Made by a program: the position numbers and the translations under genes | Assembly (NCBI GenBank): GCA_018398765.1 | Contig: JAHBMJ010005836.1 | Coordinates: 20,202 to 63,973, forward strand | Source: Chromera velia | Lineage: Eukaryota; Sar; Chromeraceae | Direction: 5' to 3' | Length of the DNA stretch: 43,772 nucleotides | Notes under the pieces: model-generated | Databases searched by the model: none | The model's input: only the letters and a program-made list of their open reading frames with translations | What the model was told of the DNA's origin: nothing | In this document: positions 20,776-31,309 of the stretch, piece after piece | Numbering within the stretch: the first letter of the stretch is position 1 | Layout: every line of letters starts with the position of its first letter

Positions 20776-22200
20776 CATCTGCCCTCTCTTGAGAGTAATG
20801 ACGGGTAGTTATGTGCAGTGGGAAGAGCTGGAAAAGACCTTTTTGACTTGCTTTGGCAGGAAAGTTCAGGATGAGATTCACTTGCTGAGGTCCTGCTTAC
20901 ACAATGTACAGATACGAAGAAGGAGAGACAGAAGCTTGTCAGACGTCGTTGACCAATTAACATATTAGCAGAATAAAGAAGCACGTGTCGATTAAAAACC
21001 GGATGTATGGAAATTATGTAATAGGTGGCTGTTTCAGCTGGTAGGGGAGTATGGGAGAGTGCAAAAAAAAAATTGAGAGATGATCGCCCTTGTATCGTCA
21101 TTCCAGCCTCTGGCGGGTATATCATGGCGCTACAGGAATGTATAGCCAAATTGGCGTGATTTCATGTTCTTATGCATATGTGAATGAGTAAATACGCTTT
21201 GCTTAGATTAACAAACCAATATTACATGTTATGCCGGGCCCCTGTGGTTAATTGACTAGAGCCTAAATGGTGGCTCACCGGCTTTAACCGCCTCAATTCA
21301 AAAAATTTAATTCAACGGATTCATTTTTTTCTGAAGTACTGTGAGATAAATCTTAAAAACGTAAAAAAAAAATATGTTTTGAATTAATGGATCTTTATTA
21401 GTATCTCTATCATCATCATCATGCATCATCATAAGCCATGATCGTCTGAAAGTCCAAGACTCATACATGATTGTAGATTTTTATCAGTAATTAACATACT
21501 AAGCATATACATAAAGAAGCACTGAAGGAGGAAAATTGATTGCAACCCCACAAAAAGATCTTATATTCAACAAAAAAGTGATCATGTACTATCGTGTACT
21601 ACAGTATATATAATGGACGGAAACTTTGTTCAAGAAAAGTATTTTTCGCAAAACACTACAGCCTAATAGCAAAGTTAATTGCCAAATATTGCTAAATAAG
21701 AGTCCATCATTTAATAATCTGCCTTGCATATCATAACATACCGAACGCTGGATGCCTCTTATGGGCCAATGGCATGCCGATGGTGTATGATGATGATGAT
21801 GAGCAGAGGTTAGCGGAATAAAGTTAAAAGAAAGGGATACGAAACAACCTTTTGGGAACCGGAGTCTTTTATACGCAATTGAGCTTGCCAATAGCTTGCC
21901 AGTCCGGAAGTTCGACAGTTTACAAGCAATATTTCTTAAATTTTGTTTAATGAAGTAACAACTTTCTCTTTAAAAGTTTTTTTCTATGTTTTCTTGATCG
22001 ATTTTCTTATCAAAAACATTTGAAAACGAACTCTGTCTGATACCAAACGCTAGCGGCTAGATTGCGTAACGCCTCATACAGGCCGATGATAACGGTTCTG
22101 ATGAATGCAAATTATCGGGAAAAAACTCGAAAAAACGTGATGGAAGCGATGCTCAGTATCTCTTGCTAGCTAGCTATGCTGAGTAAAGAACACATTCATT
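20776..22200. other. AT-rich intergenic DNA
   Basis: No gene is seen. It contains a CATCAT run at about 21411-21432, a segment at 21711-21801 that recurs inverted at 29987-30068, and a weak tRNA-like stretch at 21241-21300. Confidence 0.5.
21711..21801 (+). repeat. Dispersed repeat ending in (GAT)n, copy 1
   Basis: About 90 bp containing ATCTGCCTTGCAT, CCGAACG, ATGGGCCAATGGC and a GTATGATGATGATG tail. A diverged copy in opposite orientation lies at 29987-30068. Both copies sit in AT-rich blocks. Confidence 0.6.
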
Positions 22201-22861
22201 GGCCGGATGCATACAGGAAACGGCGGTCACCGCCTGGTGGCGCAGTGTAGCGCTTTTCTCAATCAGTGTTTTCTTTATGGGGCGCTCCTGCAAAGCCTGA
22301 TGAATATAGCGTCTCGATCACAGAAAAATGGAAAAACGGCTAGACTGTACGCAGTCAAGAGAAGAGCAGTCCAATTTGGGTGTCCGTCTGCATGCAGTAC
22401 GTCTCTCATGTCTGACTGCGGCTGCCTGCATGCACATCTCTCCGTCGGCAGGCATCCGACAGTGTGTGATGGTACAACTCTGTATGCGTTTTCAGAGACA
22501 CGAAGAGCGAACTTCGCAGAAAGAAATACCCGTGCATACAAAAAAAGGGGCACGGCGCGGAACCTGTCTAGTATAGGCACCTCTCTTTTCATCACCCCGT
22601 CCAGTTTGGATCAAACGGGCAGACCAGTTAAACAATCCACTCAATGATTGATGGGGTAGTGCCATGCATGCACGGTTTCTTTCATTTCTTTTCATTTCCT
22701 TTTCATGGGAAACGGGATGGAAATCATTTACTTCTCTTTCTACTCCTCTCCAAAAGAAATGCAAAAGGCTGCCAAAACCTTCCCTTCAGTCCTTCATGCG
22801 CCGTCCTTATGCTACTTGAAGGATATCAAACGTTCACCAAACAACTCTTTGAAGTCCACAG
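22201..22861. other. Spacer with a tRNA D-arm-like motif
   Basis: At 22238-22254 TGGCGCAGTGTAGCGC matches a tRNA A box and can form a D-arm-like stem. I could not fold a full tRNA. A 146-codon plus-strand frame at 22207-22647 has no recognisable domain and is probably chance. This stretch may also hold a further 3' exon or the untranslated region of the minus-strand esterase gene. Confidence 0.3.
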
Positions 22862-25800
22862 TCACCGCCCGTCTCCCAAATCGTCAAATATTAAGTTCTT
22901 ACCCGTCACATTCCACAACTGCGTGAGTGAAGATCCTTCCTCCTGCACGCCTTCTCCTGCCAGTGCATGGACCTGCACCTCTTCCCTCACTTCATCCCCC
23001 TCCTCTTCTCCCTGTTCTTCTTCCCCCTCCTCTTCCCTCTGTTCTTCTCTAGCTTCTTCTTCCCCCTCCCCCTTCTCTCCCCTACCCCCTAGCTGAATTT
23101 GGACCCGAGCAAAATCCATCCCAGGCTCCGACCGTCCCTCCACAACTTCATCCTCCTCAACCCAATACCCAAACACTTCTAGCCAAGTCCCATTTGCAGA
23201 AATACCCTCATAAGCCCCCCCCCTGGGGTCAAAAACAAAAGTTCCATTCGAGAACACAGTCAGCAGGGCGCCACTGTCGAGGGTTGCTGAACGGTTTGCC
23301 TCGAATTCCACTACAGTTCCTTGACGAATAATTCGGAAAGCCGAGACGCTAAATGCATCCCACTCCCTGTCTTCGTCGTTTCTGGTGAGGTCCCCGACAA
23401 GGAGAGAGTCCGCTTCCGTCTCGAAAAAATCGTCCTTTGCAAAGGGCGCAAAGTTCACCGCAAACGCGAGGAACTGAGTGGTTTGAGGTCCTGCATCAGA
23501 AACAGAGTGCTGAATGAAAAGCTGAGCAGCAGAAAGAAAGAGAAAAAGATCCCCCCCCCTTTAAGATTTCTGTCCAATCCGCGATGACACGACTAAATTC
23601 AAAACAATGAAAGGCATGTCCTCATGGACAGAGACAATGCCGCATAGAGAAGAAGGAAGGGACATTTAGACAAGGAGCAGGACAGAGATTATTTCCGAAT
23701 AGAGAAGAAAGAACGGACATTCAGACAATTAAGCAGCTGGACAGGAGAATATGCCAACCGACACACCGAAATAGCTGAAGTTGTCGTCGCTCATCATCAT
23801 CAGGAGACGGCGCCCATCCGAAAGAGTAGGGCCGAACGCCATGCCTTCAAGATTGTCCTGCAGCCACGCGACAGTTGAAAAGACATCAACCATCACTCAC
23901 TCACCCACCCATTCTTTCACTCACTCAGTCCCACAAAAAAACAAAAACTCACTCGCTCACTCACTCATTCACTCAGTCAGTCATTCAATGAATCAGTCAG
24001 TAATTAATTCACTTGCTCAAGCCACTCCCTCAGCCTCCCACCCACCCACCCACCCACCCACTTCCTGACCACCACTTCTCCAGTCTCTTCCCCAACGTTG
24101 AAGACCAGGTCCTTCTGAAGAACCGTCAGGTCCTCTGAGGGACTGCAGGGGACAAGACCAGTGTGTGCGTTGTTAGGGGAAGCACCAGCGAAGCCCTTAC
24201 AATGCGCACTGTAGTATATACATCTTGGCTGGCTCACTGCGTGTCTCAAGAAGCGCAAAAGATTTCACCCACATTCAACAAGTACTTTTTGAGACACATT
24301 CCCGACTACCCAGGTGCATCCATTTGCTCTCACGCGAGCACACACACACAGAAACAAGCAGTAGAAGGTTGTCCTCCTTAATTTCACTTGCAGTCCGATT
24401 AACAAAATGCCGACGAGCGCAGATCGGCACAACCACACAAGCACATACACATGACCCCTTAATTGCTCCCCGAGGAGATCAGATGAAATGCTGAGATTAA
24501 GACAAAAGTACCACAGTGGAGGTTGACTGGACGAAGCACTCACTGCAGAAAGAAAGGGAAGATGGAACCTACATGTCCTTGAGGCTGAAGACTGCCGCCA
24601 CGTCCGTTACCCCGTCAACAACACATGCCTCGTACAGAGAGACGGTGAAGCCTCTGTCTGGGGCACCAGTGGCAAAGCTCCTCTCGAGGGTGAGAAACCG
24701 GCGGGCGCTTCTGCAAACAGACGGGGACGATTGATTCATCACACCGATCGATCAGCTTGAGTCAGAAAATGACAGGCAGATGAATAAGCGGCTGACAATT
24801 CTGCAGAAACTTGAAGGAGGCAAGATGACGAGGGGCGGTAAGAAGAGCAAAAGACACACTTTGACCAAGAATTCAAAGGGCTGAATGAACGAGGAAGGAA
24901 CTGAACGAAGAGGTTCAGGCAAGGAAGGATGCAGGGAGGGAGGAACGAAGAGGGAGGGAGGGAGGGAAGGAAAGAAGAAAGCACAAAGAGAGCACGGAGG
25001 AACGAAGGAAGGGCAGCATCGAGGGAGGAGGCAGAAGGAGGCGAGAAAAGTTGCTGAAAGAACTTGAAAGAGGAAGTGACTGTCCACGAGCGCCTCCCTC
25101 CCTCCCTCCCTACCGTTCAATCGGAAGCACTTCAACGAGACCCAGGTCAGCAAATTTGTCTGCACATGCAGGTTTTTTCACACCATGAACGACTTCAACA
25201 GTCGCTTTCCAGACAGAGGGCCCTTCATTCATTCACTCACTCAATCACTCACTCACTCATTCCCTACATGCACGTACGCTCGCATGCACACGCACACAAA
25301 CACAGAGACAGAGTGAAAGGGAAAGAAAGAGACACACACGCAGACACACAGATGCATCGATGCTTATGCTCTTCTGACGAGAATGACCTGGTGAGATGGG
25401 TGCGACGGGTATGGGGTCGGTCAGGTAGACAAATTCCGGGGGGTCTGCATGCAGTGACACACACAAAAACACATGCAAGGATTCGAAACGATGCACACAA
25501 GCCTGCCCATCTATCCACTTGCATATCTACTCACGTCACTCAGTGATACCGAAGGTTGATGCGCATCAATCATGCAATCAAAAAGCCTGAGTCTACCCTT
25601 TTCGCTGTCTCGCCCTTCTTTCTACTCACTTGCAGAACAAACTCGAGACAGTGAAGCATGCAACTCTCCTCCCCTCTCAGCCCACCTGTGTGAGAGTCTG
25701 CAGGGGCTGATTTGAAGAAGACTCTGGCAAGGCTCCCGTTGATGAGGTTCGCCTCCTCCCCGTCCTGCATGAATGCAAGAAGGCAGAAAGAAAGAAAGCA

Positions 25801-26757
25801 AAAAAGGACAGCGAATGTTAGGGAACAATAACCAAGTAAGGGAAAGGTAAAGAGGCTGGCAGCACAAGATGAAAAGAAAGACACAACGGAATGCCAAAAA
25901 AAAAAAGTCTTAGAACAGAAAGAGAGAAGAAGGCGGACCTGAGTGAGTGCTCCCTCAACCCCAGCCACCCACACTTTTGCACCTGCATCTGCTCCTGTGT
26001 CCCAATCAATCAGGAAACTATTTGCAAGTGCCTCGTGCCCCAAATTCTTCCGCACTCCCACCGTGTGGTTCACTCCGATGTATCGCTCCGGAATCGGAAT
26101 TTCTTTTCCTGCAAGAAGGATCGAGATTTCATAGCTGTGCTCCTGTGCATCTATTTCTGCCAGAGAATTTTTAACTACCTCTGCCAGAGAACATTGTGCC
26201 ATCCAGGATGCTGCCAGTCTGTCAGACAATGATGGAAGGTTGACTTCCTTTCAGACTGACTGACTGACTGACCCACCGGTAGCAGTCCCGTTCACAAAGA
26301 TTTGGAAGATCTCCGGAACTCGACCGTCCTCATTTTGTTCGCTTGAGATCCAGAGGAAGCCCTCGGAGTCCTGGGTGATCCCTTCTGTGTCGAGACTTCT
26401 GTCGATGTCTGTGCCGTCTGGATTCTTCAACGTCGTGGAGGAGGAGAACACGATGTCACCCTCATCCAACGATCCATCACTGACATTCACAGAGAAGGTA
26501 AAGAATTTACTCGGGATACCGACTCCACGATGATCAGAGAGGGCGTACCATACGTTGCGGTCGGCATCGAAGGTGAGGGCAGAGAGGCCACCCAGGGTTA
26601 CACCGTCTACCTTCGTGCCAGAGGGAAACTCGACAGACCCGATGAAGGTGGCACTCGTCTTGGGAATGCAGGGTCCGGGGAAGGTTGGCGCATGCGTTTG
26701 TACGGTAGCCAAGATGCCAAACAGCGAACACAACCACAGAAGAGTACTGGGCATCAT
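22862..26757 (-). CDS. Secreted phytase-like esterase with bacterial Ig/VCBS-like domain, 572 aa
   Basis: Exons in order: 26757-26277, 26108-25939, 25764-25686, 25159-25114, 24710-24573, 24142-24058, 23857-23767, 23490-22862. Phases match at every junction and the sum is exactly 573 codons. A signal peptide (residues 1 to about 21) leads into a beta-propeller of the 'esterase-like activity of phytase' family: GGLSALTFDADRNVWYALSD, SLDTEGI, FLTLERSF, DNLEGMAFGP, SDDNFS. The family is credited with phosphate-ester or related ester hydrolysis; the substrate here is unknown. Residues about 385-475 resemble a bacterial Ig/VCBS or cadherin-like module (LLVGDLTRNDED, LLTVFSNGTFVFDPRGGAYE). A Glu-rich stretch follows at about 495-530. 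Propeller plus VCBS-like module recalls cyanobacterial and marine bacterial extracellular enzymes, so ancient transfer is possible. A GTAAGA at the end of exon 8 could extend the gene further. Confidence 0.85.
23900..24060. repeat. (CACT)n / (CCCA)n low-complexity tract
   Basis: Imperfect CACT, ATTC and CCCA tandem repeats fill the intron between the sixth and seventh exons of the esterase gene. The CCCACC part directly abuts the donor site at 24057. On the coding strand it therefore makes a string of GTGGGT, so several equivalent donors lie side by side. Confidence 0.8.
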
Positions 26758-27052
26758 TTTGTTGGCTCATGAATTGTTCTTTGTTTATTCTGAAAACGGA
26801 ATGTCAAACGCAACTCATCTCCTGCATGCATCCGCACACCATTTTTGATCGGCGCTCGTTGCGACAAGTTTTCTGTGTCAAGCTGCAGTTCACGCACGTA
26901 TATTCTGTTCAGACCCCAAACGGATCAAGAATGTTGTGCCGAGACGCCGTAATGCTTGGAGCTGAAGCTTGAAGTCGATGCAATGAAATGAAACTGCATG
27001 ATTCAGTTTGCCGTCTCCGCACGATTAATCGGGTACAAGTTAACAGCTAGAG

Positions 27053-27120
27053 CCCCGGCATGCACTCAATTTCCGGGGGCCCGCGGCAGCGTCACAAGCC
27101 CCGCGGGCCCCGGCCGCGCC
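27053..27120. promoter_or_regulatory. GC-rich island between divergent genes
   Basis: The GC block (GGGGGCCCGCGGCAGCG, CCCCGCGGGCCCCGGCCGCG) with a GCATGC motif lies between the esterase ATG (26757, minus) and the proline-rich protein ATG (27386, plus). It is about 270-300 bp from each. Its position suggests a shared bidirectional promoter region; this is inference. Confidence 0.4.
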
Positions 27121-27385
27121 TTACTAAGTGGAAAGGTGGAGACTTCAAACATTCGACCGAATCGACCCATAAGAAATCGACCTGCAAGTGCGACTACACC
27201 ACTCTACAACGACCAATGCTCTCTACATCTATCCAGAAAGTGAGCTTTCATCAGCAGTTTTCACTCACTTGCACAAGGTAGGCAGAACGACTGCAAAGAT
27301 TCCGATCGCACACACGGGCCAAGTGAGACAAACTGTCTTACCTTGATTCTCAAGACCGTCTTGCACCTCTGCAGTCCCGTGCAAG

Positions 27386-28408
27386 ATGCCGAATCAAAAG
27401 GTGCAGACCCTAAACCACAAGGTCCCTCTCCCAAAGTTTCCCCTCAACCCAAAAGTCACAAAGCGCTACTCCTCCCGCTTTCAGTACGTCGGCCCTGTCC
27501 CCAAATGGTCGGAGCCCACTCTGATTGTCTCCACTGACCCCAGTGTGCCCCGCATCGTCACCCCGGCCTTCTCCGAACTGCCAGAGCACCCCTTTGCATT
27601 TCCAGAGAAGCCCTACTTCCACCCACACAGACGGTACGACGACGTGAAGGACTGTCTTCCCGCATTCCCAAATCCCGAAGACACCTCTCAGTGGCAGGGG
27701 CACGGACAAGGAAGGGCTTTGGTTGACCCCTCCAAGAGCATTTCCTCACGGCCAGTCGACCACCTCAACTACAGGGCAAACCCAACCATGCTGATGACCA
27801 CAACAGCAGCAAAGACGCCGTTCCTCATCGCTCCCCATGGACCGTGAGTCGAGGGACCTCATGCATTTGTTGGTCCGCTGATTTTTTGACTGACCTGAGT
27901 AGCGAGTGCTGTCTACCCTTTTTCAGCCGAACGTTAAAGTGCTTTTCCTTTTCCTCCTTCCACTCCCCTTACCCCCGTCTCCCTTTTCACACACTTCAAT
28001 ACTTGAATTGCCTCCCTCCCCCTTTCTGACAGTTTTCCTGCATGCCTAATTTCACTTCTTCCTCCACTCCCTCCTGCATGCAGCGTTCCCTTCCCCTCTG
28101 AATTCGGGGGGCTCCTCGCACACACAGGGCACGAAAACGTCCCTGCCTCCTGCCACGCCTCCGTGCCAGTCAACTTCGTACAGCAGCTCTCCTCCAACGT
28201 CTACGTCCCCCCAATCCCAGAGGCCCGGCCCGACGACACCTCTGTGCCCCCCGGCACGGCTAGACAGATCAACCCCTGGGCCAACAAACACCCCAAAGCC
28301 TCCACGTACGTATACGACCCCGACAGTTCCAACTTTGCACGGCCCTACGGAGTGCCCAAGGGAGGCTCCGAGTCCCTCGCACGACCCAGATACGGGGGCA
28401 GACACTAA
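27386..28408 (+). CDS. Proline-rich conserved-looking protein of unknown function, 260 aa
   Basis: Two exons, 27386-27843 and 28084-28408, join in phase 2 at CC|GTGAGT and TGCAG|C and end at TAA. The ATG lies about 20 bases after the last pyrimidine-rich stretch and opens MPNQKVQTLNHKVPLPKF. The protein has no signal peptide and no membrane span. It is rich in Pro, Tyr, His and Ser, with extended PxxP-type stretches (PEHPFAFPEKPYFHPH, YVPPIPEARP). Codon bias is strongly towards C-ending codons, marking it as a well-expressed gene. The layout resembles small cytoskeletal or axonemal accessory proteins, but I recognise no family and assign no function. Confidence 0.75.
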
Positions 28409-29340
28409 AAGGGCAACCTAGGGGGATCCAGTCAATCAGGGGGAGGGGGGGGGGATCTGAATTTTAGGAACAAAAGTCTGAAGAGGGAGAGGAACAGAAG
28501 GGGTGTGTGAAAGGCAAAGGACAACAGAGGTGCCAGGCGACTTTCCTGACTTCTTTCTTCTCTCTGGGTCTCTGGGGCAGAGAGCAAAGAGGACCTGCCT
28601 GCCCTGTTCTGTCTGTTTGGAGAAGACACAAAACGAAGAAGGGACGAAGGAGAGGGAGAAGCAGCGTGTGTCCGTTTTCGGGGAGAGAAGCAAAGCGACG
28701 TCTTTCGTCATCTGGTGCGTGTCTGTGCCGTCTTGCAAACTTTCCTCTCCTTACAGTCCTGCGTAGATTTGTGTAAGTGTGTGTGTGCGTGGTGAGTCGA
28801 GGAGAGGAGAGGAGAGGTGCCTGCACGGCTGGAATTGGTCCGTGCACATAGAGATGCCGCGTCATCTCATGTGCAGATGAAGAAGCGAAGGGGGGGGGTT
28901 GAAATCTAGGCCGGGTCTGTCTCAGTCTCTTTCTCGCTTGTCTTGCGTGAAGCGAAGTTTTCCAATTCAGCTACTCAAAAGTTGGGGTCTTCACTCTCTG
29001 TACTTTCTTCATCCTGTCTCGATCAATCAGTCTAGACGTTCTTCCCTTTTTCTTGTCTGGAGAAGAAGGGTAAGAGAAGAGGGAGAGAGAGAGAGAGTCA
29101 TGCAATCCGTTATTGCACCTTTCGACTGTGCACGCACTTTCATTCCAGTTCCCTGCTCCGCATTGTGCCACACAGGGTGGCCACTTGTTTGCATACACAT
29201 CAATAATTGATTAGCGCACTTCGGGAGATAGAAAGGGGAGGAGGGAAAGGGGGCGTTGACTGACTCCGCTCTACCTTTTTGTTTGTGTTTGTTTCTCACT
29301 GCACAACGTACTATCAAAAAGCGACCCTAGCCATTACCGT
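28409..29340. other. 3' flank and purine-rich spacer
   Basis: No gene is seen. G runs lie at 28440-28454 and 28891-28898, a GAGGA run at 28799-28815 and a GA run at 29081-29097. Overlapping short frames on both strands lack domains. The first few hundred bases probably include the 3' untranslated region of the proline-rich protein gene. Confidence 0.45.
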
Positions 29341-30470
29341 CAGCTAGGAGACAAGAATGAATCGACTGATAATGAAGACACACCCGACGATCTGACCATG
29401 CAGTTGAATAACAAACGCACCTACAATCAAGGTACATGATTACCAAGCAAGAAATTCAAGAAACTAAGCAGCAAACGAGTAAAATATTCAATGCATCAAG
29501 GACTGAGCTGAAGCTGCTGAACCGCAAATTAATCGATCAAAGGGTAGCCGATATGGGAACATGACCTAAAACACGATAAGGCGGAACTCCTGATGTCCTC
29601 ATTGCTCGATCAACCAATATGCTAGCCAATATGTTCATTAATTTTTTAAAGTGAATAGTAAACTGAAACTTATAGACTGGAATATTAGCCAAAATGGCAA
29701 GACCTAGACCAAAACTGTAAAAAGCTGTTAAGAGTTATCGCAAATCAAAGTAGAAAGCTTCATATTATCTAAAAGTCCAGGTAAGTTCAGGCATCGTCAT
29801 GCCATCATAAAGTTCATGCTAATGATTCATCTTATGCTAGATCTTATGTAAGTTATTTTATCTAAACCTCTAAAGCTGAAACTAATACCACACCAGAATT
29901 TTAAATAAATCATTGATTGGACTTAGAATTGGACAAAGCTGCCTGCGAGCCAAGTTTGAATTATCGAATAATATAAATACACAACATAATCATCATACGT
30001 CATCGCCATCGGCCCATAATGGGCGTCTAACGTTCGGCAAGTCACGACATGCAAGGCAGATTGCATGTATAAAATTACTATAAAAAAAATTGTTATGTTT
30101 CTGCCAACTTTCTGGTTTTTTAATAATATAATTGTAGCTTCGATTGACACACTGACTCTTGCTTCCAACCTTAGGTCTTATGTGAACGATCGATGATACG
30201 CAGGCTAACAATTGAGCTGACGATCCTCCACACGAACGAGTCAGAAAGGCAGAACGCAAGAGCTAGCTTTTCAAAAAGACTAGAACCAATTTAATGCAAC
30301 CGAAAACGCGATCTAAAACTCTAGAAGTCAAAGCGCGCAGCAAAGATTGACGTCCTCAGCAACTTGCATGAAAGGATCTACTGAGCACAAGCGACGCCAC
30401 AACGCCACGCTACAGGGTGATCAACAGAATGGTGATGCAGGCATCCGCCTAGGTGCGTACAACCGCTACT
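29341..30470. other. AT-rich intergenic block
   Basis: Composition is markedly AT-rich compared with the gene regions, with no coding frame. The one identifiable item is the inverted copy of the 21711 repeat at 29987-30068. Confidence 0.5.
29987..30068 (-). repeat. Dispersed repeat ending in (GAT)n, copy 2, inverted
   Basis: The reverse complement reads ATCTGCCTTGCATGTCGTGAC, then CCGAACGTTAGACGCCC, ATGGGCCGATGGCGATG and GTATGATGATTATG. It aligns along its full length with 21711-21801, with scattered substitutions and small gaps. Confidence 0.6.
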
Positions 30471-30554
30471 GTTCCTCCACTCTCTAGTCCACTCCTCTAA
30501 AATTCATTCTCTCCCTTTGTGTCCCACTTCTGCGCTTCCTCACTTCGTCATCCC

Positions 30555-30658
30555 TCCAGCTTTCCCTATCACGCCCCATCATCACAGGAAGAGCAGCATT
30601 CCAACTTCGCAGCTTTTGGCCGCTTCTTAACCTAGCTGCTCCGAAAAACAGAAGGGCA
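30555..30658 (+). repeat. Diverged outlier copy of the 187-bp array unit
   Basis: CCCCATCATCACAGGAAGAG, GCAGCATTCC, CTTCGCAGC and GCCGCTTCTTAACC match the units of the array that starts about 700 bp downstream. It carries several substitutions and a small insertion. Confidence 0.7.
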
Positions 30659-30669
30659 GTGGGCCACTT

Positions 30670-30671
30670 GA

Positions 30672-30703
<32 letters not shown>

Positions 30704-30850
30704 GCACGCACACACACACACACACACACTCACACTCACACAGTCCCCCGTTCTCCCAGTCCTCCACTGACTCGATCAACCAATCAAACAATGAATCCAA
30801 CAGACAGAGATACTTTCACACACACACACACACACACACATACACACAAC
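30670..30850. repeat. (CA)n microsatellites
   Basis: Two CA/CG runs, at about 30672-30741 and 30819-30847, are separated by a short unique spacer. They lie between the outlier copy and the main 187-bp array. Confidence 0.9.
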
Positions 30851-31032
30851 TGGAGAAAGACCTAGAGACACAGACAGACAGAGAGACAGAGAGAGGGAAA
30901 GAGGAAGTGCTATTTAAAAGTAGAAAGACGCACGCGACTTGATCTTCCTGTTCCATTCCTTCTTTTCGCTTGTCCATCCTCTCAGGGTCTTTATGGAATT
31001 CCAGATCGCATCCGTGCTTTCGCGGTGTTCAT

Positions 31033-31109
31033 ATGACCGACTTCACCAAGTTGCCTGCTCTCTCTTCACAAACTGCCGTCGACGCTCCCCTCACCGTCAT
31101 GCAGCTCTG
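31033..31109 (+). CDS. Possible first exon, tentative
   Basis: An ATG at 31033 opens MTDFTKLPALSSQTAVDAPL and runs into a good donor, CTCT|GTGAGT, at 31110. If real, the following intron would contain the whole 187-bp array. I could not find the next exon. No domain is recognisable, so this is only a candidate. Confidence 0.2.
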
Positions 31110-31309
31110 TGAGTACACAGGGCACACACGAGCATCAGACTACAATCAAAGAGGCACGACAGAGACTACAAAGAGAAACAGCACACCCCTGGACGGTCCT
31201 CTCAAGATCTTTTCTTCATCGCGATCCACTCTGAGTCACTGACTCCATCTCTCCTCTACTTCCCGTTCTCGCTCTCGATCTCGTGACGACCCCTCCTTCT
31301 GCCATTCAT

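Noticed and set aside
22238..22310. Intact tRNA gene
   Set aside because: A D-arm-like motif is present, but I could not find acceptor, anticodon and T-arm stems.
22207..22647. 146-codon plus-strand frame
   Set aside because: No domain, no splice context and an odd amino-acid mix; the overlapping minus frame is equally long, which is typical of chance.
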